Shown here piece after piece: positions 1-8,228 of a DNA stretch of 37,883 nucleotides (its first letter is position 1; each line of letters begins with the position of its first letter). The notes under the pieces are model-generated. The model was not told the DNA's origin and made no database searches. It saw nothing but the letters and a program-made list of their open reading frames with translations. The position numbers and the translations under genes are program-made. Where the stretch lies: assembly GCA_049510055.1 (NCBI GenBank), contig JBEKZI010000010.1, positions 1 to 37,883 of the forward strand, in the 5' to 3' direction. Source of the DNA: JALHTV01 sp049510055. GTDB taxonomy: Bacteria; Planctomycetota; Phycisphaerae; SM23-33.

Positions 1-2960
1 CGGCCCCAGGCGGCGGCGTTGTTGACGGCTGGGATCCAAAGGTTTCGGGCGGTGGAAACTTTTGCGGCCTTGTCGGCATCGCGCTCGCCGCTGACCTCCA
101 CGATCAGGTTGAGGGGGTCCTCGCGGCCGTGGCCATCGTCAATGCGGACGATGAAGTCCGGCATGTAATGCCGCTGGTCGCCGCTAATGGTGTAGGGGAT
201 CAGAAAGCCCAGGTTCTGATTCTTGACGTAACAGAGGACCTCGTCCATATCTTCCAATGTCTGGGCCATCTTCTGCTCCCAAGATTCCGTGTCGCAGACG
301 ACATGGGAAACGTGGCACCGGTCAGCGCGGGTCTTGTACGTCGGCCGGGTCGTGTCGAAGTCCACGTGGCGGGTGCTGCCGACGGTGTCGTAAGGCTTGG
401 GGATGGGCAGCAGGCGTTTCTGGCCGGCGTCGGCAGCGACGATGGCATGGTAGATGCGGTCGGCGGCTTGGTGGCTCTTCTCGATAAGCAGCAGGAGCTG
501 CGGGAAGGTATTGTCCTTGAGCGTCAGGCACTCGCTCATCCAGCGGCGGGCGATGGCGACGAGGTCGGGGAAGACCCAGACCTTGGGGTTGCCGGCTTCA
601 TCGCGGAAGTACTGCTCCAGGATGCGGCGGGCGATGACGAAGACGACCTCCTGTTCGCGCTTGCGCTTGAGGTCGTCGAGCGTGTGGATAGTTCCCTCGC
701 CCACGATGGGGTCGCACTCGACCTTGGTGGGCACGTCGGCGGTGGTCAAGGCCATCTGCGAGTCGGCCGAGAACTTGGCAGTCAGCCGCTCGGCCGGCAA
801 CTCGTAGCGGTAGCCGTCGATCCGCGGGAAGGTAATCTCGCAGGCGATCCGCTCCTCCAAGGCACGGACCCGGGTGGGAATCGGCCCGGGTTTTGGGTCG
901 CTGCTAGATCCAGAGCATGGGATGAACGAGAACGGCACGCCGTAGACTTCGGCATACTCGACGGGGAAGGCGTCGAACTCGTGCGTTCCCCGGCCGTCGG
1001 ACAGTTCCAGCGTGTGCGGAACGGCGCTGTAACTCATCCGCCGCAGGCCCCGTCCAACAACCTGCTCGCACAGGAGCTGCGTGCCGAACGCACGCACGCC
1101 CAGGATGTGGGTAACGGTCTTGGCATCCCAGCCCTCGGTGAGCATAGAGACCGACACGACACAGCGGATTTGCTCGCCGAGCTTGCCGGGCTTGCCGATG
1201 GTATTCATCACCTCGCGGAGCAAGTCCTCATCGGTGAGCTTCTCCACGTCGCGGTCGGGGAAACGCTGACGGATTTCGGCTTTGAACTCGGTGATCTCGG
1301 CAGCGGCAACCTTCTTGAAGTCCTCGCTCATGGCCTCGCCGGATTCGAGCTGCTCGCTGTCCACCAGGATGGTATTGGGGCGATCGACAAACCGCCCGCC
1401 ATCCACATTGCTAAACAGCTCCAAACGGCCGGGCACGGCGACGGCTGAACCATCGGGAAGCTGCTTCTCCCACCCGGCGATGTAGTCGAACACCATCTTG
1501 GAGACGTTAGTGTTATTGCAGACGACAATGAAAACCGGTGGGGTGAGGCCGTTATCGCGGGCCTGGGTGTTTTGTTCCCACCGCCTGAAGCACTTACCAT
1601 AGTTGGCGTAAAGGCTGTGGAGAGCGGCTTCCAGTACTTCGGGGAGTTTCGGCTCACCGGAGACGGCGTCGGTTCGGCGCCCCTTCTTTGGCAGATCATC
1701 TCGAATGTGCAGCCAGATGTTGCGGTAGGTGGGCAGGTCGGAGGACATCGCATCGTCGGCCACAGGAACGCGTGGGACTTTAACAATGCCGCACTCGATG
1801 GCGTCAATTAGGGAGAAGTCGGAGATCACCCAGGGGAAGAGCGTGCCTTCAGAGTATCCTGATCCACGTAGGAAGAACGGCGTAGCCGAAAGGTCATAAA
1901 TGGTCTTAATGCCGAGCTTCCGCTGGACGGCCTCCAAACCGCTGATCCAGACGCGGGCAGCCTCATCGCGCTTCTCGGCCTCTTTCCGCTCATCACCGGT
2001 GAGCTTCTCCTCGACACCACCGGCACGATGGCGGTAGCAGTGATGGGCCTCGTCGTTGATGACGATGACATTACGCTTGCTTCCTAGGCCTCGGCAGATG
2101 CGGCGGACCATCTCCCCTTCGGATTCGGTGAAGGCCGAGCCGTTGCTGGGGGCGTCCTTGTCAAGGATGTCCTTGGTTAACTTGCCGGCCTTGACCTTCT
2201 CACGGTGCAGGAAGGCGTGGAAGTTGGTGACGATGATCTTGGCCTGGCCGAGTTGGTCCATCAGGTCGGTCGGCACGATGTCCATCGCCCGGTAGTAGTT
2301 ACCCGGGTCGCTGGGCAGCAACACGCGGAGGCGGTCGCGGATGGTGATACCCGGTGTGACGACCAGAAAGCTATCGGTAAAGCGGGCGTCCTGGGGGTTA
2401 GCGAGCTTGTTGAGGGTCTGCCAGGCGATCAGCATGGCCATGACGACGGTCTTGCCGCTACCGGTGGCCATCTTGCAGGCGATGCGGAACAGGCCGGGGT
2501 TGGCGTCCTCATTGCCCCGACGGATGTCGTTCTCAATGGCAACGTCGCCGTACTTTTTGGCTACCTCGGTGATGTAGATCAGCGTCTCCAGGGCCTCGAT
2601 CTGGCAGAAGAACAACCGGCGGGAGCGGTCGGGGCTTCGCCAGTACTGGAGGAGCCGGGCGGTGACAGGCGTTACGTCGTCGGTATAGCGGCCTTCGCGC
2701 CAGAGCTTCACCTTCTGGCGGATGGCGTTGACCATCTTATTCGGCTCGATGCGGTCCTTGGTCCACTCCGTGTCGAAGGCGAGCTGCTTGGCCCCGCCAC
2801 GCTTCTTGCGAGGCTGGGCGATGGGAACGAAGTAGCAGCTCTCCCGCCGACTCTCGACGATCTGATTGGTAATGCCTTCGTCATCGAAGTGAAAATGCCA
2901 TTGCGGCTCGTCGAAGGGCGAGTTGAGTACTGGATTCTCGATGACAACCTGTCTAGCCAT
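1..2960 (-). CDS. Type III restriction enzyme, Res-type helicase/nuclease (3' end cut by window edge)
   Basis: The minus-strand frame is open from the ATG at 2960 to the window edge (986 codons visible), with an in-frame TGA just upstream of the ATG. It reads as a DEAD/DEAH superfamily-2 helicase joined to a C-terminal nuclease. Walker A ATGSGKT is near residue 165 and the DEAHH box near residue 302. A later segment with GVRAFGTQLLCEQVVGRGLR is helicase motif VI. At the C-terminus MPDFIVR is followed by LIVEVSGE, a PD-(D/E)xK-like core in which the usual Lys position is Ser; I recall relatives of this Res subfamily with Thr there, so this need not mean loss of activity. Probably only a short C-terminal tail is missing. 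The family cleaves DNA with ATP-driven translocation, normally with a Mod methyltransferase. No mod gene lies upstream here; it could lie beyond position 1. Confidence 0.88.
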   Translation of the reverse strand, partial: MARQVVIENPVLNSPFDEPQWHFHFDDEGITNQIVESRRESCYFVPIAQPRKKRGGAKQLAFDTEWTKDRIEPNKMVNAIRQKVKLWREGRYTDDVTPVTARLLQYWRSPDRSRRLFFCQIEALETLIYITEVAKKYGDVAIENDIRRGNEDANPGLFRIACKMATGSGKTVVMAMLIAWQTLNKLANPQDARFTDSFLVVTPGITIRDRLRVLLPSDPGNYYRAMDIVPTDLMDQLGQAKIIVTNFHAFLHREKVKAGKLTKDILDKDAPSNGSAFTESEGEMVRRICRGLGSKRNVIVINDEAHHCYRHRAGGVEEKLTGDERKEAEKRDEAARVWISGLEAVQRKLGIKTIYDLSATPFFLRGSGYSEGTLFPWVISDFSLIDAIECGIVKVPRVPVADDAMSSDLPTYRNIWLHIRDDLPKKGRRTDAVSGEPKLPEVLEAALHSLYANYGKCFRRWEQNTQARDNGLTPPVFIVVCNNTNVSKMVFDYIAGWEKQLPDGSAVAVPGRLELFSNVDGGRFVDRPNTILVDSEQLESGEAMSEDFKKVAAAEITEFKAEIRQRFPDRDVEKLTDEDLLREVMNTIGKPGKLGEQIRCVVSVSMLTEGWDAKTVTHILGVRAFGTQLLCEQVVGRGLRRMSYSAVPHTLELSDGRGTHEFDAFPVEYAEVYGVPFSFIPCSGSSSDPKPGPIPTRVRALEERIACEITFPRIDGYRYELPAERLTAKFSADSQMALTTADVPTKVECDPIVGEGTIHTLDDLKRKREQEVVFVIARRILEQYFRDEAGNPKVWVFPDLVAIARRWMSECLTLKDNTFPQLLLLIEKSHQAADRIYHAIVAADAGQKRLLPIPKPYDTVGSTRHVDFDTTRPTYKTRADRCHVSHVVCDTESWEQKMAQTLEDMDEVLCYVKNQNLGFLIPYTISGDQRHYMPDFIVRIDDGHGREDPLNLIVEVSGERDADKAAKVSTARNLWIPAVNNAAAWG

Positions 2961-3632
2961 CGCAACTCAGCTATGGGCGCCGCCGGTTAGAGAGTCATGC
3001 ATCGGGGAGTATGGATATCCCCACGTATGAGGACGCCGCATACCCTGTCCCCGACATGACGACTGCAGATTATGCCCTAAACTGGCCCCGTCCGCAACCA
3101 CTGGGCCAGCAGACACCCTGCCACCAGCCTGTAGCAGGTGTGGTTCAGTTCTGGCCTGATAGCAGCGAGGGAATTCCCCATTATTGCGCCAAGACCGTCC
3201 TGCAATCCCCCGTTACCACTTCCCAGCTGGGCAGTGGTCTGCCAGGTTACCTCGGAACTTGCCGAAGCAACGGGGGTGGAGGGCACAAGGCAAAGGCATC
3301 GTCGCGGCAGTGTTTGCAGGCCTTGCAGATGGCGAAATAGCGCTTGGCTTTGGAGGGCCTTCGGCCCAAAGAAAAAGCCCGCCGATCTGCTATGCCCAGA
3401 CCAGCGGGCTTCAGCTCATTCTCCGAGGTTTAGGGCTGGCCAGCCCTGTTCCTTGGGGCGATGTTCAATTGTTACGCCGCGCCAGCGAATTCACAAATTT
3501 GATGGTGCACTTATTCTCCCACGCCAAGTAATACTCTCCAAGCCGATTCCATTTCGGGGATGGAGATCGTTACACTGGTAGACATTGAACGGCACGATTC
3601 CACCGGCGATGCAGACATGAGGAGTTGGCAGC
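2961..3632. other. Intergenic region between divergent res and vsr genes
   Basis: This 672-bp stretch holds no reading frame I can recognise in either direction. The short open frames here have no ribosome-binding site and no familiar domain. It should hold the promoters of the divergent res and vsr genes, but I see no convincing -35/-10 pair. The only clear structure is a pair of hairpins around 3355-3410, listed separately. Confidence 0.5.
3371..3410 (-). terminator. Rho-independent terminator-like hairpin, minus strand
   Basis: On the minus strand a 7-bp stem (AGCCCGC at 3410-3404 with GCGGGCT at 3382-3376) is followed directly by TTTTTC. A second small hairpin, GGGCC-TTC-GGCCC, lies at 3355-3367. 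The U-run makes the minus strand the likely direction of action, yet no minus-strand gene is visible between it and vsr. It may end an unseen small RNA, or be a remnant. Confidence 0.5.
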
Positions 3633-4097
3633 ATGCCGGACCGATTGTCATCGGCTGTGAGAAGCAGGATCATGCAGAGGATACGGGCTGTCAACACGAG
3701 ACCCGAGCTGGCGGTGCGCTCGTACCTTCATCGCTCCGGACTTCGCTTTCGTCTCCATTGCAGGAATTTGCCTGGAAAACCGGACATTGTGTTGCCAAGA
3801 TTCCGAACAGTCATTTTTGTCCATGGCTGTTTCTGGCACCAGCATAAGGGCTGCAAGCGGTCCAACATTCCGTCGAGCAACCGGGGCTACTGGGTGCCGA
3901 AACTGCGCAACACTGTTAACCGCGATAGACGTTCCACGAGCTTGCTGAGGGCGATGGGATGGAGGGTACATGCCATTTGGGAATGCCAAATTGACGAAGG
4001 TCGGTTGTCAGTGTTGGTTTTGCAGATCAGAAGTCCGAGGCTGCAGAGAACTGGAGGCACCCTCTCCGGGCATCGGAGAATCACGAGACGCCTGTGA
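3633..4097 (+). CDS. vsr: Very short patch repair endonuclease (Vsr)
   Basis: Vsr nicks DNA 5' of the T in T:G mismatches that arise when 5-methylcytosine deaminates, and so protects a cytosine methylase's target sites from mutation. The 154-residue protein keeps the family's active site: Asp51 in KPDIVLP, then the block FVHGCFWHQHKGC with His64, Cys66, His69, His71 and Cys74, and a later Cys118 in IWEC. These match the E. coli Vsr catalytic residues (D51, H64, H69) and zinc ligands (C66, H71, C73, C117) almost position for position. The ATG at 3633 has a GGAG about 8 bp upstream. The gene ends three bases before the first possible start of the adjoining cytosine methyltransferase, the expected partner. 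Confidence 0.93.
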   Translation: MPDRLSSAVRSRIMQRIRAVNTRPELAVRSYLHRSGLRFRLHCRNLPGKPDIVLPRFRTVIFVHGCFWHQHKGCKRSNIPSSNRGYWVPKLRNTVNRDRRSTSLLRAMGWRVHAIWECQIDEGRLSVLVLQIRSPRLQRTGGTLSGHRRITRRL

Positions 4098-4104
4098 GCA
4101 ATGG

Positions 4105-4132
4105 TTGACTGTCCGCCCCGTTATGGTATGAT
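4105..4132 (+). promoter_or_regulatory. Sigma-70-like promoter upstream of the cytosine methyltransferase
   Basis: TTGACT at 4105-4110 and TATGAT at 4127-4132 are separated by 16 bp, a near-consensus housekeeping promoter. It lies just after the vsr stop codon and about 86 bp upstream of the preferred methyltransferase start at 4218. It would let the methyltransferase and the genes after it be transcribed independently of vsr, and argues against translation starting at 4101. Confidence 0.5.
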
Positions 4133-4159
4133 CTTTCGCCGTGCGAGGACATCCTGTCA

Positions 4160-4183
4160 GGGGAAGGATCCCCTCTTTTGTTT
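4160..4183 (+). terminator. Attenuator-like hairpin in the methyltransferase leader
   Basis: GGGGA (4160-4164) pairs with TCCCC (4169-4173) around AGGA, followed by TCTTTTGTTT. It sits between the predicted promoter (4105-4132) and the preferred start at 4218, so it could end transcription early. The stem is only 5 bp, so its strength is uncertain. Confidence 0.35.
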
Positions 4184-4217
4184 CCGGCAAGAGATGCTTG
4201 GGAATGGCTTGCATCGT

Positions 4218-5282
4218 ATGATTGGGGTCGATTTATTCGCAGGCGCAGGCGGACTCTCTCTGGGCGCGACCCAGGCGGGGGTAGACGTTCGCCTTGCGGT
4301 TGAGTCCGATCCACACGCTGCTAACACCTATGCCGCTAACCATCCCAACACTCGCCTTCACAGGGGGGACATCCGGGCTCTGAAAAGGATCAGCCTCTCT
4401 GGGAATGGCGAGCCTCGCATCCTTTTCGGCGGACCTCCCTGCCAAGGCTTTTCCACATCCAACCAACGAACCAGGTCCCTACACAATCAGGATAACTGGC
4501 TCTTCCGCGAATTCATGCGCCTTGCCAAGAGCTGGAAACCGGATTGGGTCCTCTTGGAGAACGTGAAAGGACTTCGAGAGACCGAGGGCGGTGTTTTCCT
4601 GAAGGAGATTCTTGCCTCGCTAAGAAAGTTGGGCTACGAGCCGTCCTGGTGGGTACTCAACGCAGTTGATTTTGGTGTCCCACAGAGGCGCTCACGATTG
4701 TTCATCGTCGGATCCCGAGCTGGTGTCAAAGTGCCGGTTCCCGCCCCAACCGTGCCGCGGGGCAAGTACGTCACCGTCCGACAGGCAATTGGCGATTTGC
4801 CATCGCTAGCCAATGGAGCCTGTGTCAGCCATCTGTCATATCGCACTCAACCCCGGACGGCCTACTCAAGACTGATGCGAGGGAGTTTTACGGAATCGGA
4901 CAGCCACATTGTGACGCGGAATTCGCCTCTCATCCTGGAGAGATATCGTCACGTCTCTCCCGGCGGAAACTGGGAGAGCATTCCCAAACGACTGATGCGC
5001 AACTACAAGGACCGAGCACGGTGTCATACCGGGATCTACCACAGGCTGTGCGACGATATGCCTTCGGTCGTGATCGGGAATTACCGAAAGAACATGCTCA
5101 TTCATCCGACGGAGCACCGTGGCCTGTCAGTTCGTGAGGCGGCTCGTCTTCAATCCTTCCCAGACTGGTACATGTTCAAGGGATCGATTGGCTTCCAACA
5201 ACAGCAGGTAGGCAATGCTGTGCCTCCTCTCCTCGCAAAGGCCGTTTTCCAGTCCATCCTACGTGCACAGCGCAGCTCATGA
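4218..5282 (+). CDS. dcm: DNA (cytosine-5-)-methyltransferase
   Basis: This enzyme transfers a methyl group from S-adenosylmethionine to C5 of cytosine at a specific DNA site. The conserved motifs appear in canonical order: I (DLFAGAGGLSLG, SAM binding), IV (GGPPCQGFS, catalytic Cys), VI (ENVKGL), VIII (QRRSRLFIVG), IX (REAARLQSFPDWY) and X (QQVGNAVPPLLA). The variable target-recognition region lies between VIII and IX, so the target site cannot be read by eye. The frame is open from ATG 4101, with further ATGs at 4194 and 4218. I prefer 4218 because motif I normally starts within a few residues of the N-terminus and because a promoter and hairpin occupy 4105-4183. It follows vsr and precedes the HD gene by 15 bp, so it probably leads that operon. 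Confidence 0.93.
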   Translation: MIGVDLFAGAGGLSLGATQAGVDVRLAVESDPHAANTYAANHPNTRLHRGDIRALKRISLSGNGEPRILFGGPPCQGFSTSNQRTRSLHNQDNWLFREFMRLAKSWKPDWVLLENVKGLRETEGGVFLKEILASLRKLGYEPSWWVLNAVDFGVPQRRSRLFIVGSRAGVKVPVPAPTVPRGKYVTVRQAIGDLPSLANGACVSHLSYRTQPRTAYSRLMRGSFTESDSHIVTRNSPLILERYRHVSPGGNWESIPKRLMRNYKDRARCHTGIYHRLCDDMPSVVIGNYRKNMLIHPTEHRGLSVREAARLQSFPDWYMFKGSIGFQQQQVGNAVPPLLAKAVFQSILRAQRSS

Positions 5283-5297
5283 GGGGAATGGCATCAT

Positions 5298-6404
5298 ATG
5301 TCGGAAACGCCACGCTTAAAAATCGAAGGCAACCTGGCCTCCTGGGTTCAGCGAATGGATGCTGACCATCCGGATCTCTTTCCGGAAAGTGGAGGAGCCG
5401 CCTATTACACCCGATATGCAGGCCTATCTTCCTATCTCTCAAAGCACGTTCACACAGAAGTCGAGCAAGCGGCGATCCTGGCTCAGCTTAGAGATGGGGC
5501 TTTGCCTTATGACAGAGCTCTTTACCTCACGCACCATGGCCCTGGACATGTGAAGCAGGTGATAGAGAGAGCATCCGATCTTTGCCGTGAGCTTGCCCTG
5601 CAGCTTAGCCCATACGAAGGATACCTTTTACTCGCTGCCATCCATTTTCACGATGTTGGCAACGCGCTGGGGCGGGAAGAGCACGAGAAGAAGTGCTTCG
5701 AAGTGATGAGCGTCGCCGAGGTATCTGGGTTCCTTGGCGACTCCACTGAGAAGCGCGTAATCGCCAAGATTGCGGCTGCACACGGGGGGATGACAGACTC
5801 AGATGGTCGTGACACGATCAGTGTATTGCTGCCTGCAGATGAAAGGTATGGTCAGGAGATCCGCCCTCAGTTCTTAGCGGCTCTTCTTCGGTTTGCTGAC
5901 GAACTCGCCGACGATCGCTCTCGGGCATCTCGTTTCATGCTTGAAGCGGGCCGGCTGCCTCCTTCGAGCGAGGTATTCCATGAGTACTCCTTTGCATTGC
6001 AGAGCGTCCGCGCGGTGGAGAGAGAGATAAGCTTGTCATTTGAGATCCAGAGATCGAAGGCGATCCGGACGTACCATCGCGATGGGCAGCAGGTGTTCTT
6101 GCTCGATGAAATCTACTCTCGGGTACAGAAGATGCATCAAGAGCGGATGTACTGCATGCGGTTCTGGCCCCATCCCTATCAGACCGTGCGGAGTATCCGG
6201 GCACGAGTAGAGGTGTATGGCGATACTGAACGGGATTTCCTGGCCGATCCTATTCGAACGATCACGTTTAGCCTTTCCGAGGCCGGGTACCCTGATTCGT
6301 CGAAAGATGAGTGCGACCTCTGTCTCGGCCTTGATCCGAACTTGCCGTCTGGGAAGTTCCTGAAGGGCGAGCTGGAAGAGGTTGAACGGAAGGAGGCCAC
6401 CTAA
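5298..6404 (+). CDS. HD-domain metal-dependent phosphohydrolase, putative conflict-system component
   Basis: A 368-residue protein with a recognisable HD-superfamily metal site: His79/His80/His84 in THHGPGHV, the His118-Asp119 doublet in IHFHDVGN, His162 in AAHGG and Asp201 in FADELADD. HD proteins hydrolyse phosphoester bonds in nucleotides, cyclic nucleotides or nucleic acids; the substrate here is unknown. The C-terminal ~150 residues form a separate part rich in predicted strands that I do not recognise. The start has a GAGGGG motif about 12 bp upstream, and the stop TAA touches the ATG of the next gene, so translation is probably coupled. The pairing with an ORC/CDC6-like NTPase recalls the HD modules described in predicted prokaryotic conflict systems; membership in that exact family is inference. 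Confidence 0.75.
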   Translation: MSETPRLKIEGNLASWVQRMDADHPDLFPESGGAAYYTRYAGLSSYLSKHVHTEVEQAAILAQLRDGALPYDRALYLTHHGPGHVKQVIERASDLCRELALQLSPYEGYLLLAAIHFHDVGNALGREEHEKKCFEVMSVAEVSGFLGDSTEKRVIAKIAAAHGGMTDSDGRDTISVLLPADERYGQEIRPQFLAALLRFADELADDRSRASRFMLEAGRLPPSSEVFHEYSFALQSVRAVEREISLSFEIQRSKAIRTYHRDGQQVFLLDEIYSRVQKMHQERMYCMRFWPHPYQTVRSIRARVEVYGDTERDFLADPIRTITFSLSEAGYPDSSKDECDLCLGLDPNLPSGKFLKGELEEVERKEAT

Positions 6405-8219
6405 ATGCCCAGCTTTGATAATCCATTCACGGTACAGTCACCTGAAGATCTGCCTGCGGAGGAGGTCGTGGCTCTCTTTGTGCCCGTGTTCGGGGATTTC
6501 CCGAAGGTTCCTCGCATGGGCCATGTCTTTTTGCACGGCCCCCGAGGTTCCGGGAAGAGCATGATTTTCCGGTACCTGCAACCAGATTGTCAGTTATTGG
6601 TCAACGGGAAGTCGCGACTGTCTGATCTTGAGCACTATTCGGTATACGTGCCGCTGAAGAACTGCGATTTGAAGATTACTGAACTACGGCGATTGGAGGG
6701 TCAACACGCAAGCGTTATCTTGAACGAGCACTTCATGGTGCTGTATATCGCTACAAAGGCATTTGCATCGCTGTCGACGGGGGCTCTCGATAACCTCTCG
6801 AATGGCGATGTTAACGCGACACGCTCCTATTGCGAGTCAACCTTCGTGTCGCTTCTGCGGCGGTGTGGCCTGTCGGATGGTGACGTCTCCTTTGAAGGGT
6901 GCGCGACGGCACGCGGTTACATACTTCGGCTGCAGGAGATCTGTGAACGTCTGTTCGGCGAAGTTCGATCCTACCTCCGAAAACTGGCCTTTACCAAGGA
7001 ACCCATGCCGTTCAACGGACCGTTATGCGGGTATCTTGACTTTCTTTTGCCAGCCCTGAAAGCTCTCAATGCCTTGCCGTTCATGCCCGGTCCGGATAAG
7101 CCAGTCTTTCTTCTTGTGGACGACGCAGACAACCTGAACCTTACACAAACCAAGATACTGAATTCCTGGGTTTCCTCGAGAACTAGCTCCGTTATAAGCA
7201 TCAAAGTGTCAACCCAGATGCAGTATAAGACGTATCATACGGTCACAGGCCAGACCATAGACACTCCGCACGATTACTCAGAGGTGAATATCTCGACGGT
7301 GTATACTGCTGGAGGCAAGGCGAAGTACAGAGAAAGGGTTGGGGAGGTAGTGTCGAAGCGACTCAAACTATTCAGCATCAGCGCCTCACCGGAGGAGTTC
7401 TTCCCTTGTGACGACGAGCAGGAGGCGCGCATTCGGGAAATTGCCGACAAGTACAAGCTGCAATGGGAGGAGTCGGGGCGCGGGTATCGACCGGTTGATG
7501 ACGCCTATCGGTACGCACGGCCCGACTACATCCGTAGCCTCGCAGGGCCGGCAAAGTCGAGTTATACATATAGTTACGCCGGTTTTGACCAACTCGTCCA
7601 TATATCTTCCGGGGTGATACGATACTTCCTAGAGGCAGCCGCGCAGATGTACAGCACTGTTCGCTCACATGAGTCAACCTACAAGGTGGGACGCATTCCG
7701 CCGGGCATCCAAAATGATGTGGTAAGGGATCAGGCGAACGCCTTCCTATTTGAGGATTTGGAGAAAATCCGAGACGATGCTGCCGAGGAGGCTCCAGAGG
7801 AGGCCGTCGTATCAGGCCTCCACCGTCTTATCAGATCGCTCGGTGGGCTCTTTCGGGAAATCCTCCTTTCGAGCCGCTCAGAGCGGCGAGTATTCTCCGT
7901 TGCATTCCTTGACGCGCCAAGTGAGCGACTCCGCGAGGCATTCAAACTGGGGATTCGCTACGGATACTTCCATGTCTCCACCATTGGCAACAAGGAAGGA
8001 ACTGGCCGGACGAGACTGTATATACTCAGTCGCAGACTTGCTCCCCTGTTCACCCTCGACCCCACGAGCTTCGCTGGTTACTTGTTCATGCGAAGCTCGC
8101 TCTTGGAGAATGCCCTGCAGCAGGACCCCGATAGCTTCTTGCGGACAATGGAAAAGCGAATCCGTGGACCTGGTGCCGATGATGTCCTGGAAGAGCGACA
8201 GCTTAAACTGTTTGACTAG
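6405..8219 (+). CDS. ORC/CDC6-like P-loop NTPase, putative conflict-system switch
   Basis: A 604-residue AAA+/STAND-type NTPase. Walker A is GPRGSGKS (residues 45-52), Walker B is VFLLVDDAD (residues 234-242), and ISIKVST at 264-270 fits sensor 1. The ~180 residues between Walker A and B are long and mostly helical. The C-terminal region (about residues 470-560) looks like a winged helix, as in ORC/CDC6 relatives, and the extreme C-terminus is charged. Such NTPases usually act as nucleotide-dependent switches that sense an invader and release an effector. It begins at the base after the HD stop codon and is followed immediately by the third gene. Assignment to the ORC/CDC6-like group rests on overall layout and neighbours, not on a search; a generic AAA+ ATPase is the fallback. 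Confidence 0.72.
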   Translation: MPSFDNPFTVQSPEDLPAEEVVALFVPVFGDFPKVPRMGHVFLHGPRGSGKSMIFRYLQPDCQLLVNGKSRLSDLEHYSVYVPLKNCDLKITELRRLEGQHASVILNEHFMVLYIATKAFASLSTGALDNLSNGDVNATRSYCESTFVSLLRRCGLSDGDVSFEGCATARGYILRLQEICERLFGEVRSYLRKLAFTKEPMPFNGPLCGYLDFLLPALKALNALPFMPGPDKPVFLLVDDADNLNLTQTKILNSWVSSRTSSVISIKVSTQMQYKTYHTVTGQTIDTPHDYSEVNISTVYTAGGKAKYRERVGEVVSKRLKLFSISASPEEFFPCDDEQEARIREIADKYKLQWEESGRGYRPVDDAYRYARPDYIRSLAGPAKSSYTYSYAGFDQLVHISSGVIRYFLEAAAQMYSTVRSHESTYKVGRIPPGIQNDVVRDQANAFLFEDLEKIRDDAAEEAPEEAVVSGLHRLIRSLGGLFREILLSSRSERRVFSVAFLDAPSERLREAFKLGIRYGYFHVSTIGNKEGTGRTRLYILSRRLAPLFTLDPTSFAGYLFMRSSLLENALQQDPDSFLRTMEKRIRGPGADDVLEERQLKLFD

Positions 8220-8228
8220 GTGAGCCCC

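Noticed and set aside
129..2990. Long plus-strand open frames (129-1448 and 2205-2990) that look like genes
   Set aside because: The minus strand over the same DNA encodes a continuous helicase with Walker A, DEAH and motif VI. The plus-strand translations are low-complexity and match nothing.
4101..4217. N-terminal extension of the cytosine methyltransferase from ATG 4101
   Set aside because: It would put ~39 non-homologous residues before motif I, and the DNA holds a promoter and a terminator-like hairpin.
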